From positions 7,688,001-7,752,000 of the forward strand of contig NZ_CP108100.1 of the NCBI RefSeq assembly GCF_036195045.1: a stretch of 64,000 nucleotides of DNA. The letters run 5' to 3'. The first letter of the stretch is position 1. Each line of letters opens with the position of its first letter. The stretch comes from Streptomyces sp. NBC_00236. Lineage in GTDB: Bacteria > Actinomycetota > Actinomycetes > Streptomycetales > Streptomycetaceae. The notes beneath the pieces were generated by a model. That model ran no database searches. It was not told where the DNA came from and saw only the letters and a program-made list of their open reading frames with translations. Below are positions 28,036 to 36,193 of the stretch, piece after piece. A program made the translations under genes and the position numbers.

Positions 28036-28412
28036 ACCATTGATGGCTCCTCCCGGGGGCGGGGTTGAGGGGCCTGGGATCGGCTGACCCCAGGTGTTGC
28101 GCAGCCCGGTTCCCCGGTGACCGCCCTCGCTCGTGATCGGCCCAGAGCGCCAGAGCGCCAGAGTGACGGTGATCACGGGCACTGTTCGGAGGCTGCTGCG
28201 TAGGCTTCTGCAGTCGCTGCGATGAAGTCCAGGAGGGTCGGCGAAGCTCTCCCACAATGATTGACGGTGCGTCAGAAAAGTCAGCAATCGGTCAGCATCA
28301 GTCCTCAAAGACCCTGCGAAAGCTGACCGGACACGCGACTCGTTGTAAGGTAAGGGAACCGCACTTGACCTGCAAATATGCAGGCAGGGAGCCTATGTCC
28401 AGGAGTACCTCA
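28036..28412. other. Gap with no recognisable gene upstream of panD
   Basis: This 377-base stretch lies between the dead ABC exporter and panD. I see a short tandem repeat AGAGCGCC near 28145-28165. On the minus strand a short C-terminal-looking peptide ([19 protein letters not shown]) ends near 28175. It may be transposon or gene debris. The last 130 bases are less GC-rich and probably hold the panD promoter. Confidence 0.5.
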
Positions 28413-28838
28413 ATGATGCGTACGATGTTCAAGTCCAAGATCCATCGCGCCACCGTGACCCAGGCCGACCTGCATTACGTCGGGTCCGTCACGGTCGACG
28501 CCGCGCTGATGGAAGCCGCCGACCTGCTGCCCGGCGAGCTCGTGCACATCGTCGACATCGACAACGGTGCCCGGCTGGAGACCTACGTCATCGAGGGCGA
28601 GCGCGGCTCCGGTGTGATCGGGATCAACGGAGCCGCCGCTCATCTCGTGCACCCCGGTGACCTGGTCATTCTGATCAGCTACGCACAGGTCGACGACGCC
28701 GAGGCGCGCGGGCTGATTCCGCGTATCGTCCATGTCGACGCGGGCAACCGGATCGTCGAGCTCGGTGCCGACGCCTCCGCGCCCGTGCCGGGTTCCGACA
28801 CCGAGCGCAGCCCGCACGCCGTCCCCGCGGCGCGCTGA
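28413..28838 (+). CDS. panD: Aspartate 1-decarboxylase (pyruvoyl proenzyme)
   Basis: A 141-aa cytoplasmic enzyme that makes beta-alanine from L-aspartate for pantothenate and CoA synthesis. [20 protein letters not shown] then [12 protein letters not shown] is the classic N-terminus. With the start at 28413, the self-cleavage site Gly24-Ser25 falls exactly at the position known for Escherichia coli PanD, and AGGAG lies seven bases upstream; an ATG 18 bases earlier is less suitable. [16 protein letters not shown] near the C-terminus is also typical. A GNAT gene follows 30 bases downstream, probably in the same transcript. The remaining pantothenate genes are not in the window. Confidence 0.96.
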   Translation: MMRTMFKSKIHRATVTQADLHYVGSVTVDAALMEAADLLPGELVHIVDIDNGARLETYVIEGERGSGVIGINGAAAHLVHPGDLVILISYAQVDDAEARGLIPRIVHVDAGNRIVELGADASAPVPGSDTERSPHAVPAAR

Positions 28839-28868
28839 AGCGCCTCACACAGCGAGGGAGCATCCGCC

Positions 28869-29231
28869 ATGGCAGAGCAGTCCGGACAGACCGGCCCCGA
28901 CATCCGTGACGACCGGACAGCGGGCAAGCTGCTCGCGTACGTGGACGGCGAGGCCGCAGGCGTCATCGTGTACTTCGTGCTGGACGGGGCGCCCGCGGCG
29001 CTCGTCGCCGTGCACACGGTCGTCGAGCAGGGGCACGAGGGGAAGGGCATCGGTGGCGCCCTGGTCAAGGAGTTCTACTCCATGGCCGCCCGCGAGGGCG
29101 TCCCCGTCGTCCCGCTCTGTCCGTACGCCGCCAAGTGGGCGTCGCGCCACCCGGACGAGGCTCCTGAAGCTCCGGCGGAACTGGTGGAGCGGGCCAAGAA
29201 GGAGCTCGCCGCCCATCCCGAGCTCTACTGA
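28869..29231 (+). CDS. Short GNAT-type N-acetyltransferase downstream of panD
   Basis: A 120-aa protein of the compact YjdJ/COG2388-like GNAT group. The acetyl-CoA loop is HTVVEQGHEGKGIGGALVKEF, and the conserved tail VPVVPLCPYAAKWASRHPDE is distinctive of this group. The C-terminal helix adds about 20 charged residues. It is 30 bases behind panD and likely cotranscribed. In enterobacteria a different GNAT protein, PanZ/PanM, triggers PanD self-cleavage; this one belongs to another subgroup, so a link to PanD maturation is only a hypothesis. Confidence 0.88.
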   Translation: MAEQSGQTGPDIRDDRTAGKLLAYVDGEAAGVIVYFVLDGAPAALVAVHTVVEQGHEGKGIGGALVKEFYSMAAREGVPVVPLCPYAAKWASRHPDEAPEAPAELVERAKKELAAHPELY

Positions 29232-29301
29232 CCACTGACCCGCAGTTCCGGATGGTGGGCGCCTGCCGGGCGGGGGCGGGGCTGCCGGTAGCGTGGCGTG
29301 G

Positions 29302-29973
29302 ATGAGCCTCGCACTCCTGCATACCTCCCCGGTCCACGTCCCGGTCTTCGACGCCCTGCGTGACGCCCACCACCCCGGCCTCGTCGTGCGCCACCTCGTG
29401 TACAAGGACCTGCTCGACCGGGCGGGTGTGCTGGGGCCCGAAGCGGTGGCGGGGGATGTCGAGGCGCTCGTGAACAGCGCTGTCGCGGACGGGGCCACCG
29501 CGGTGCTCTGCACCTGCTCGACGATCGGCGGGGTCGCCGAGTCCGTCGGGGCGCGGCTCGGTGTCCCGGTCCTGCGCATCGACCGGCCGATGGCGGCCGC
29601 CGCCGTCCGCGCGCGGAGGGTGACCGTCCTCGCGGCGCACCACGCCACCCTGGAACCGACCCGCGCGCTGATCGCCGAGGAGGCGGAGCGGGCGGGGCAG
29701 CGGGACCTGGAGGTGCGCACCGTTCTGGTCGAGGGCGCTTGGGAGCGCTTCGAGGCCGGTGATCATGACGGCTACCTGGATCTCGTGGCGGCGGCGGCCG
29801 ACGCCGTGACGGACGCCGATGCGATCGTGCTGGCCCAGGTCTCGATGGCGGGCGCGGTCACCCGTTCGGTCACCCGGATCCCGGTTCTGTCCAGCCCCCG
29901 AGCCGGGCTGGACGCCGCGGCGGTCGCGGCCGTGCGATCACGATCACGAGCGCGGACGGCCGGACGGGTGTGA
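29302..29973 (+). CDS. Aspartate/glutamate racemase-family protein
   Basis: A 223-aa protein with the Asp/Glu/hydantoin racemase fold. The first half carries the catalytic-type loop with Cys70 and Cys72 (AVLCTCSTIGGVAES), followed by VPVLRIDRPMAAAAV. In the second half the expected second catalytic Cys loop reads VLAQVSMAGAV, with no cysteine, so a two-base racemase mechanism is unlikely; maleate-isomerase-like or binding roles are possible. Start at ATG 29302; a GTG nine bases upstream is an alternative. It follows panD and GNAT on the same strand after 70 bases. Confidence 0.75.
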   Translation: MSLALLHTSPVHVPVFDALRDAHHPGLVVRHLVYKDLLDRAGVLGPEAVAGDVEALVNSAVADGATAVLCTCSTIGGVAESVGARLGVPVLRIDRPMAAAAVRARRVTVLAAHHATLEPTRALIAEEAERAGQRDLEVRTVLVEGAWERFEAGDHDGYLDLVAAAADAVTDADAIVLAQVSMAGAVTRSVTRIPVLSSPRAGLDAAAVAAVRSRSRARTAGRV

Positions 29974-30083
29974 CCGCGAGCGGACCGGTGCATCCGCGGC
30001 CCGTACGTGTGGACTCGCCGGGCGCGGGCAGCCGCTCCGGGAGACGGTGGAGGAGATCCACCCCGACCGTTCGGAGGCCCGAG

Positions 30084-30308
30084 ATGACCCACCCGTACCC
30101 CGATCCGGTTCCGCCGGCGCCCACCCCCGGACCGATTCCGGGGCCGCCCCAGCCGCTCCCGGAGCCGACGCCGACGCCGCCCGGCCCGGGGCCGACGCCG
30201 CCCGTGCCCACGCCGCCGGGCCCGGCTCCGGATCCGATCCCGCAGCCGCCCGCGCCGAACCCCGAGCCGGTGCCGCCGCCCGAGCCGGAGCCCTCACCGG
30301 TCGGCTGA
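30084..30308 (+). CDS. Small proline-rich protein
   Basis: A 74-aa protein made almost entirely of Pro with Thr, Gly, Glu and Ala: an extended polyproline region with PxP repeats (PAPTPGPIPGPPQPLPEP). GGAGG six bases before the ATG supports translation. No signal peptide or membrane segment. Genes of this kind are often called by chance in GC-rich DNA, because CCG/CCC codons dominate, so it is less certain than its neighbours. No function can be proposed. Confidence 0.5.
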   Translation: MTHPYPDPVPPAPTPGPIPGPPQPLPEPTPTPPGPGPTPPVPTPPGPAPDPIPQPPAPNPEPVPPPEPEPSPVG

Positions 30309-30385
30309 CCTTCACGGGTCCGGCGTCGGCGTCAGCGCGGGGCGCGCACCCGGCACCGATCGGCCGGCCGGCGGTGACCGTCGGC

Positions 30386-30829
30386 TCAGCCCCCGGCCAG
30401 CACCGCGTTGGCCCGTGCCGTGACCTCGGTCAGGACCCGGCCCGCCGTCGCCAGGTCCTCGGCCGGCAGGTCCGCGTAGAGCCGGGCGGTGACCTCGGAG
30501 AGGGCGGCCCGGTGCGTACGGTGCAGCTCGCTGCCCTCGGCGGTCATGGACAGCCGTGCCGGTTCTCCCGGCTCCTCCGCCAGCAGGCCCTGCTTGATCA
30601 GGCCGGTCAGGACGGTCTGCACGGCCGTGGTGTCGATCTTGAGTGTGGACGTCATCCGGTGGACGAGCCGCGGGTGCTCGATGCTCCCACCGCCGTCCGC
30701 CGTGGCGTTCAGGGCGACGGACTCGTGGAAGGTGGTGTCCGTGGCGGCCAGCAGGCTTTCGAGAACGGCGCGCGTGGCGTAGTGGGCCTGGCCGATGACC
30801 TGGCCGTTGACGGTCGGTGTGGTGGTCAT
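30386..30829 (-). CDS. MarR-like winged-helix protein (second of a pair)
   Basis: A 147-aa protein with a MarR-type layout: helical N-terminus (AHYATRAVLESLLAATDTTFHESVALNATA), winged helix (LVHRMTSTLKIDTTAVQTVLTGLIKQGLLAEEPGEPARLSMTAEG), helical dimer C-terminus. It is more divergent than the upstream partner and may lack some DNA-contact residues. GAGGAG precedes the ATG, and the start overlaps the upstream MarR stop as ATGA. The two probably form a heterodimer, or one antagonises the other; this is inference. Confidence 0.75.
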   Translation of the reverse strand: MTTTPTVNGQVIGQAHYATRAVLESLLAATDTTFHESVALNATADGGGSIEHPRLVHRMTSTLKIDTTAVQTVLTGLIKQGLLAEEPGEPARLSMTAEGSELHRTHRAALSEVTARLYADLPAEDLATAGRVLTEVTARANAVLAGG

Positions 30830-31311
30830 GATGACTCCTCGGTTGAAGGACCGGTGACTACGGGAACCGGCACGTCGAGCAGTGCCGTCAGTGTCCGGGT
30901 GAACGCCTCGGTGTCCGGGCCGTCCAGGCCGCCCAGGGGAGCGAGCAGCCCGTCGACGAGCCGGCGCACCACCTCGACCGCGCGACCGGTGACCGCGAGC
31001 CCCTCGGGGGTGAGCGACAGGCGGACGGCCCGGGTGTCGGCCGGGTCGGCGGCCCGGTCGACGAATCCGGCGGCCTCCAGTCCGCGGGCCAGTTTCGAGA
31101 CGTAGAGCGCTTCGAGTCCGGTGTGGTCCGCGAGTGCCCGCTGGCTCGGCCGGAGCCCCGTCTGCTGCATCCCCCACAGGGACCCCAGCAGGGAGTACTG
31201 CGCGTGGGTCAGCCCGAGCGGCGCCAGCCCCCGGTCGATGGCAACCCGCCATTTCATCGACAGTCGCCAGACCAGGAAGCCGGGGGTCGGACCCGCGGAT
31301 GCGTTGCTCAT
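30826..31311 (-). CDS. MarR family transcriptional regulator (first of a pair)
   Basis: A 161-aa regulator with a clear MarR winged helix: HAQYSLLGSLWGMQQTGLRPSQRALADHTGLEALYVSKLARGLEAAGFVDRAADPADTRAVRLSLTPEGLAV, then a C-terminal dimerisation helix. The DPxDxRxxxLxLT wing motif is textbook. The start at 31311 was preferred to one five codons upstream, but neither has a strong ribosome site. Two direct repeats lie just upstream and are likely its own operator. It is coupled to a second MarR-like gene by a four-base overlap. Confidence 0.92.
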   Translation of the reverse strand: MSNASAGPTPGFLVWRLSMKWRVAIDRGLAPLGLTHAQYSLLGSLWGMQQTGLRPSQRALADHTGLEALYVSKLARGLEAAGFVDRAADPADTRAVRLSLTPEGLAVTGRAVEVVRRLVDGLLAPLGGLDGPDTEAFTRTLTALLDVPVPVVTGPSTEESS

Positions 31312-31321
31312 GGCGATACCG

Positions 31322-31349
31322 TACATGGCTACTATCTACATGGCTACTA
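31322..31349. promoter_or_regulatory. Direct repeats upstream of the MarR pair
   Basis: TACATGGCTACTA occurs twice, at 31322-31334 and 31337-31349, a 15-base period, directly in front of the first MarR start. The DNA is AT-richer than the surroundings, so it probably overlaps the promoter and serves as an autoregulatory site. Confidence 0.65.
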
Positions 31350-31375
31350 AATAGAGGGAGGGTGCGTGCGGGGGT

Positions 31376-32743
31376 TCAGGCGTTCAGCACCAGCAGGGCG
31401 TCGGCGTGCGCGAGCCCGCTCTCCGCGGCGATCGAGTCCAGCGACTGGGCGTCACGCACCGGAGCGAAGCGGACCGCGAGGCCGTCCTGCCCCGCGCTCG
31501 CGCCCGTGCCGAATCCGTACACCGCGGGCCGCGGCAGGCTGTTGTAGGCCCACGGTGTGGAGAAGTAGTACGCGCCGGTGTCGTACAGCACCACGTAGTC
31601 GCCCGTCCGCAGTTCGGGCAGTTCCCGGGCCGGCGCGACGACGTCCCCGGCGAAGCAGCACGGACCCGCGATGTCCTGGACGAGCGCCGGGCCGGCCTTC
31701 GGGAGCCCGTCGGCGTCGAACGCGCCCACCCGCAGCGGCCAGGCGTCGGGCATGAAGACGGTACGGGTGGCGGTCTGCGCGCCCGCGTGGGTGAGCGCGA
31801 TCCGCCGGCCTCCGGCGTCCTTCGTGTACTCCACGAGCGCACAGATGAAGCCGTTCTTGGCCATCAGCGACCGGCCGAACTCGGTGACGAGTCCGTACCG
31901 CCCGTCGAACAGTCCCGGCACCGCGCCGCGCAGCGCGGTCGCGTACGCGGCGAAGGTGGGGCGGACCGTGTCGTCGGCGAAGTTGACGGGCAGACCGCCG
32001 CCGATGTCGAGGCCGGTGATCTGCGGGCGGCCCAGCCGGGTGTTGATGTCCTCGGCCAGCCGGTACGTCTCGCCGATGCCCGCCACGATCAGCTCCAGGG
32101 AGCAGCCCTGCGAACCGACATGGGCGTGCAGCCGGCTCAGCCACGGGCGGGCCGCGAACGCCTCCACGACACGCTCGCGCGCGCCGGGATCGTGCAGCGC
32201 CACGCCGAACTTGGAGGTGGCCGTGGCCGTGCTCATCGCACCGATGGCCCCGCCGCCGACCTGGGGATTGACCCGGAGCCCGATGGCGGACACCGCGTCC
32301 GAGGGCCGCAGCGAAGCGATCCGGTCCACCTCGTCGAGGTTGTCGGCGTTGAGCGCCACGCCGAGCGCCAGTGCCCGTCGGATCTCGTCACGCGTCTTGA
32401 CGGGGGAGTCGAGGACGATCTTCGACGGTGCGAACCCGGCATCGAGCGCGATCCGCAGTTCACCCGGGCTCGCGACCTCGCAGCCCATCCCGCACTGCGC
32501 GAGCAGCCGCAGCACGGGCACGAGCGACGCGGCCTTCGCGGCGAAGGTGTGCAGCACACCGGGCACCCCCGCGAACGCCTGCTGGAGCGCGGCCACCGAC
32601 TCCCGTACGCCGTCCGTGTCGACGAATCCGGCGACCGGGTTCGACTCGCCGAGCAGACCGGCCGCGACGGCGTGGCGGACCGCGGCCGCGACACGCACGG
32701 AGGAGGACGACGGGGGAGGGCTCATGGAATCAGGTGCGGTCAT
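31376..32743 (-). CDS. Fold-III PLP decarboxylase, diaminopimelate decarboxylase-like
   Basis: A 455-aa alanine-racemase-fold decarboxylase. The PLP lysine lies in HTFAAKAASLVPVLR. Further features are GCEVASPGELRIAL, SKFGVALHD, HAHVGSQGCSLELI, GLDIGGGLPVNF (phosphate loop) and the second active-site Cys in AGPCCFAGDVV. These fit diaminopimelate or related D-centre/ornithine decarboxylases. Because it lies away from lysine genes and next to an encapsulin pair, it is probably a second, specialised copy rather than housekeeping LysA. Start choice is uncertain; ATG at 32743 is preferred over ATG 32779. Confidence 0.85.
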   Translation of the reverse strand: MTAPDSMSPPPSSSSVRVAAAVRHAVAAGLLGESNPVAGFVDTDGVRESVAALQQAFAGVPGVLHTFAAKAASLVPVLRLLAQCGMGCEVASPGELRIALDAGFAPSKIVLDSPVKTRDEIRRALALGVALNADNLDEVDRIASLRPSDAVSAIGLRVNPQVGGGAIGAMSTATATSKFGVALHDPGARERVVEAFAARPWLSRLHAHVGSQGCSLELIVAGIGETYRLAEDINTRLGRPQITGLDIGGGLPVNFADDTVRPTFAAYATALRGAVPGLFDGRYGLVTEFGRSLMAKNGFICALVEYTKDAGGRRIALTHAGAQTATRTVFMPDAWPLRVGAFDADGLPKAGPALVQDIAGPCCFAGDVVAPARELPELRTGDYVVLYDTGAYYFSTPWAYNSLPRPAVYGFGTGASAGQDGLAVRFAPVRDAQSLDSIAAESGLAHADALLVLNA

Positions 32744-32912
32744 GGGGCGTCCCACAGTCTCCGTCCAAGCGGACGACATCGGTTCAGGCCGTTGTCACAG
32801 CGGCCGGTGAACCGCACGGACCGCCTCCGGCCCGTACGGTGCGGAGGCGGACCGTACGCGCGAGGAGCAGCCGGGTGTGCCGGGGCCGACCGGATCCGCA
32901 CGCGTCCGCCGG

Positions 32913-33710
32913 TCAGGCGAGGATCGGGACCACGGCCTCCGGAGTCAGCATCCGGAAGGTGAACGACTGGTGGAAGTACAGCCGGATGTCCGTCGCGTCA
33001 TGGTCCTGGTAGCCGATGGACAGGTCCTCGCCCAGGCACAGCTCGAAGTCGCCGCCCCGGGTGGACAGCAGCACCCCGCCCGCGACGGCCGGTGCCCACA
33101 GGATCTGGTCGTCCAGCAGCCGGGCCAGGTGCGTGGAGACGGGATAGCCGTGGTCGGAGGTCTCGGTGGCCTCCGTGAACGCGTCCGCCCCCAGCAGCAG
33201 CCGGTACGGTCCGTCCACTCCGGCCAGACGCAGCCGGGTCAGTGCCTGGCTGACCGTGGCGGGATAGTCGCGCGCATCGGCCGGCAACGGCAGCGCGGTG
33301 TGCGAGGAGCCGTCCCGCAGACCGGCGATCCCGGCCGAGGCGTAACCGTCGATGATGGCCATGTCCTCGGCGAACGCGCAGGTCCGGGCCGCGTCCTTGA
33401 CGGGCTGCCAGTCACTGTCCTCCGAGCCGCGCTCGACATCGTCGACGGCGGCCCGTGTCACGGTGAACGGCACCCGCCACTCGATGACCGGCATCGACGT
33501 ACGGGCACGGGCGATGACGTCCGGAGTGGGCGGATCGATGTCGCGCAGATGGCCGTCGCCGACCGCCGCCAGTTGCGGGCCCTCCGGCCCGCTGACGTCG
33601 ACCACGCGGCGGCCGGCCAGATGGCGGCTGAAGGTGCGCCGGGCCTCCTCTTCGATCTGGTCCCAGGCGGCCTGGGTGACAGGGGCGAGTTCGCGATGGA
33701 GGTTGTTCAT
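32913..33710 (-). CDS. Encapsulin nanocompartment shell protein (family 1)
   Basis: A 265-aa HK97-fold shell protein related to linocin M18. The N-terminal cargo-docking region MNNLHRELAPVTQAAWDQIEEEARRTFSRHLAGRRVVDVSGP is characteristic, as are the C-terminal ILWAPAVAGGVLLSTRGGDFELCLGEDLSIGYQDHDATDIRLYFHQSFTFRMLTPEAVVPI. Such proteins form 60-mer, about 24-nm icosahedral shells in the cytoplasm. The start overlaps the stop of the DyP peroxidase gene as ATGA, giving a coupled cargo-shell operon with the cargo translated first. Confidence 0.97.
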   Translation of the reverse strand: MNNLHRELAPVTQAAWDQIEEEARRTFSRHLAGRRVVDVSGPEGPQLAAVGDGHLRDIDPPTPDVIARARTSMPVIEWRVPFTVTRAAVDDVERGSEDSDWQPVKDAARTCAFAEDMAIIDGYASAGIAGLRDGSSHTALPLPADARDYPATVSQALTRLRLAGVDGPYRLLLGADAFTEATETSDHGYPVSTHLARLLDDQILWAPAVAGGVLLSTRGGDFELCLGEDLSIGYQDHDATDIRLYFHQSFTFRMLTPEAVVPILA

Positions 33711-34780
33711 CTCTGGGCGCTTTCTTGCAGGCTGCCGATGCGCAGCGAACCGTCCCGGACCACCGGCGTGACCACGGCCCTCGGCACCGGCGCGGACGCC
33801 GGCTCCGGCTGGGGCGCGGCCTCGGCGGAGGCGGGCGACGGCGGAGGGGCGTCGAGGAAGTCGGCGCCGGGGGCGTGGAACAGCGTGCCGGTGACCGCGG
33901 TCGAGAAGTCGAGGATGCGGTCGTGGGTGCCGGGCGGGTCACCGAGGAACATGTTGCGCAGCATCCGCTCGGTGACGTCCGGGTCGGCGGCGAACCCGAT
34001 GAAGTACGTACCGAACTCGCCCTGCCCGAAGCTGCCGAACGGCATGTTGGCGCGCAGGATGTCGCGCTCCGTGCCGTCGGGGTCGGTGATGGTGTTCAGT
34101 GCGACATGGGAGTCGGCGGGTTTGACGTCGTCGGCGAGCTCGATGTCGGTGAACTTGGTCCGTCCGATCACCCGCTCCTGCTCCTCGGTCGACAGGGCGT
34201 TCCACGAGGCCAGGTCGTGCAGGTACTTCTGGACGATGACATAGCTTCCGCCGGCGAAGTCCGGGTCCTCGTCCCCCACCAGCGCCGCCGACCGGGCGTC
34301 GCCGCCCACCGGGTTCTCGGTTCCGTCGACGAACCCGAGCAGGTCCCGGTGGTCGAGGTAGCGGAAACCCTGCGTCTCGTCGACGACCTTCACCGCCCCG
34401 CCCAGCCGGTCCAGCAACTGTGTGGCCCACTCCCAGCACACGTCCATCCGCTCGGCCCGGATGTGGAACAGCAGGTCGCCCGGGGTGGCCGGGGCATGAT
34501 GACGGGCGCCGTGCAACTCCTGGAAGGGGTGCAGCGAGGCGGGCCGCGGACCCGAGAACAACCGGTCCCAGGCGTCGGAGCCGAACCCGGTCACACACAC
34601 CAGTCCCGCATCCGGGTAGCGGAACCCGATGGAACGGGCGAACGCCGCCAGATCCGGCAGCGCCTCCCGGACGACGGGCTCACCACCGGGCTCGATCGTG
34701 GCGACCAGGATCAGGGCCGCACTGGTCAGCGGCGCGACGACCGGCTGCGCCGGGGCCGGTTGCTCGGTGATCTCGGGCAT
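33707..34780 (-). CDS. Dye-decolorizing (DyP-type) heme peroxidase, encapsulin cargo
   Basis: A 357-aa class-B DyP. Catalytic Asp152 lies in GFVDGTENP, proximal heme His225 in DSHVALN, and distal Arg243 and Asn245 in ILRANMPFG. These positions parallel the well-studied rhodococcal DypB. A proline/alanine-rich linker (residues 312-340) leads to the targeting peptide DGSLRIGSLQ at 343-352, which docks cargo inside encapsulin shells. The next gene, overlapping by four bases, is the shell. The ATG at 34780 removes an implausible Arg/Ser-rich N-terminal extension. Role: peroxide-dependent oxidation in a nanocompartment; natural substrate unknown. Confidence 0.97.
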   Translation of the reverse strand: MPEITEQPAPAQPVVAPLTSAALILVATIEPGGEPVVREALPDLAAFARSIGFRYPDAGLVCVTGFGSDAWDRLFSGPRPASLHPFQELHGARHHAPATPGDLLFHIRAERMDVCWEWATQLLDRLGGAVKVVDETQGFRYLDHRDLLGFVDGTENPVGGDARSAALVGDEDPDFAGGSYVIVQKYLHDLASWNALSTEEQERVIGRTKFTDIELADDVKPADSHVALNTITDPDGTERDILRANMPFGSFGQGEFGTYFIGFAADPDVTERMLRNMFLGDPPGTHDRILDFSTAVTGTLFHAPGADFLDAPPPSPASAEAAPQPEPASAPVPRAVVTPVVRDGSLRIGSLQESAQR

Positions 34781-34991
34781 ACGGCGGCTCCATGAGCTGG
34801 CTCGGCGGTACGACGCGGTGGAACACGGCCCCGGTCGCGCGTGCGGCGAGACAGGACCCGCTGCCACTTACCCACATCCCGGGCCCCACCGCACTCCGGG
34901 GCACCCGACCGGGCGACCCCGTGTGCGCGCGATGCCGCGCGGCTCCCGGGGCCGGTGACGTACTGCCGGACCGGCCGGGAGGGCGACTTGA

Positions 34992-35010
34992 GTCTCCCCC
35001 CGGGGGAGAC
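34992..35010 (+). promoter_or_regulatory. MerR-type palindromic promoter element
   Basis: GTCTCCCCC and GGGGGAGAC form a 9-bp inverted repeat around a single central C, directly after a TTGAGT -35-like box at 34988. MerR regulators typically bind a palindrome placed between -35 and -10 of their own promoter, as this one would be. It lies 15 bases before the MerR start. Confidence 0.7.
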
Positions 35011-35024
35011 GGGAGAGTGGGCGC

Positions 35025-35969
35025 ATGAACGGCGACGGCGACACGTATCTCTCGATCGGCGAGCTGGCACGGCGGACCGGGCTCACGGTCAAGGCCGTCC
35101 GGGCGTACTCGGACCGTGGGATCGTGCCGCCCGCCGGCCGCACCCCGGCCGGCTACCGCCGCTACGGCCCCGAAGCCGTCGCACGTCTGCGTCTGGTGCG
35201 GACACTGCGCGCGCTCGGGCTCGACCTGCCCACGATCCGCGAGGCCCTGGACCGGGACACGCCGCCGGCCGAGCTCGCCGCAGTGCACGCGGAGGCGCTC
35301 GCTGTACGGATCCGGGTGCTGACCGCGCGTCGTGCGGTGCTCATGGCCGCCGCACGGCGCGGCGCCACCCCAGAGGAGATGGAACTCATGCACCGACTGG
35401 CCGCACTCTCCGAGGACGAACGAAGGTCCCTCACAGGCGAGTTCCTGAACGAGGTACTCAAAGGCCTGGGGGCCGGGACGGGCCTTGCGGGCGTGGTGAC
35501 ATCGATGACGCCACACCTGTCCGACAACCCCGCGGAGGAGGAGACGGAGGCGTGGATCGAACTCGCCGAACTGTGCCAGGACCCCGGATTCCGGGCCGCC
35601 ATGCGCCGTACGGCAGCGCATCACGCGGCGGACCGGACCGGGCATGCCGCCGGAGTTCCCGGGCCCGGCCCGGAGGCGGTGATCCGCGACCGTACCGCCC
35701 CGGCGCGCGCCGCTGGCATCGACCCGGGCTCCACGCAGGCCCGCCCTGTCATCGACGCGGTCACGGCCGCGTACGCGCACCAGTGCGGCCGGCCGGACGA
35801 CGCCGCGCTCCGGCAGCGGCTCCTCGCCCGCCTCGACACCGTGAACGATCCGCGCAGGGAGCGCTACCTTCACCTGCTCGCCGTGGTCAACCGCTGGCCG
35901 GCCCCGGATCCGCTGTCGCCCGAACTGGACTGGTTCTGCGCGGCGTTGCGTGCCCGCATGGCCTCCTGA
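35025..35969 (+). CDS. MerR family transcriptional regulator
   Basis: A 314-aa regulator. Residues 8-75 are the winged helix (YLSIGELARRTGLTVKAVRAYSDRGIVPPAGRTPAGYRRYGPEAVARLRLVRTLRALGLDLPTI). A coiled coil follows, then about 190 residues that are mostly helical (FLNEVLKGLGAGTGLAGVVTSMTPHLSDNP, PVIDAVTAAYAHQCGRPDD). The effector domain does not match TipAS or GyrI-like folds that I recognise. A palindrome of MerR type directly upstream implies autoregulation. It is divergent from the DyP/encapsulin operon, 244 bases away, so it may also control those genes. Confidence 0.92.
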   Translation: MNGDGDTYLSIGELARRTGLTVKAVRAYSDRGIVPPAGRTPAGYRRYGPEAVARLRLVRTLRALGLDLPTIREALDRDTPPAELAAVHAEALAVRIRVLTARRAVLMAAARRGATPEEMELMHRLAALSEDERRSLTGEFLNEVLKGLGAGTGLAGVVTSMTPHLSDNPAEEETEAWIELAELCQDPGFRAAMRRTAAHHAADRTGHAAGVPGPGPEAVIRDRTAPARAAGIDPGSTQARPVIDAVTAAYAHQCGRPDDAALRQRLLARLDTVNDPRRERYLHLLAVVNRWPAPDPLSPELDWFCAALRARMAS

Positions 35970-36193
35970 GCCGGCGTTACGGGACTGCGGGGCACCGGAC
36001 CGGTGGCAGCCGTCTGCCCCATTCCCGTCATCCCATGGGATTCCCCGTCGCTCCCGCCCGCGATTCTGCGGGAGCCAGATGGGTAGGCGGCCGTACCGTC
36101 GGACACATCGGCGCGACGGCGGGCCCTGATCCGGGCCCGCCGGGCCGCACACCCTCCCGGGAGCGGGGCTCCCGGCCCAACGAAAGACGTGAC

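Noticed and set aside
28036..28412. Possible additional transposase upstream of panD
   Set aside because: Short peptide stretches are present, but no motif or inverted ends could be identified.
34841..36193. A 450-codon N-terminal extension of the DJ-1 gene
   Set aside because: It runs through the MerR gene in another frame and has Arg/Gly-rich shadow composition; the ATG at 36194 gives a full-length family member.
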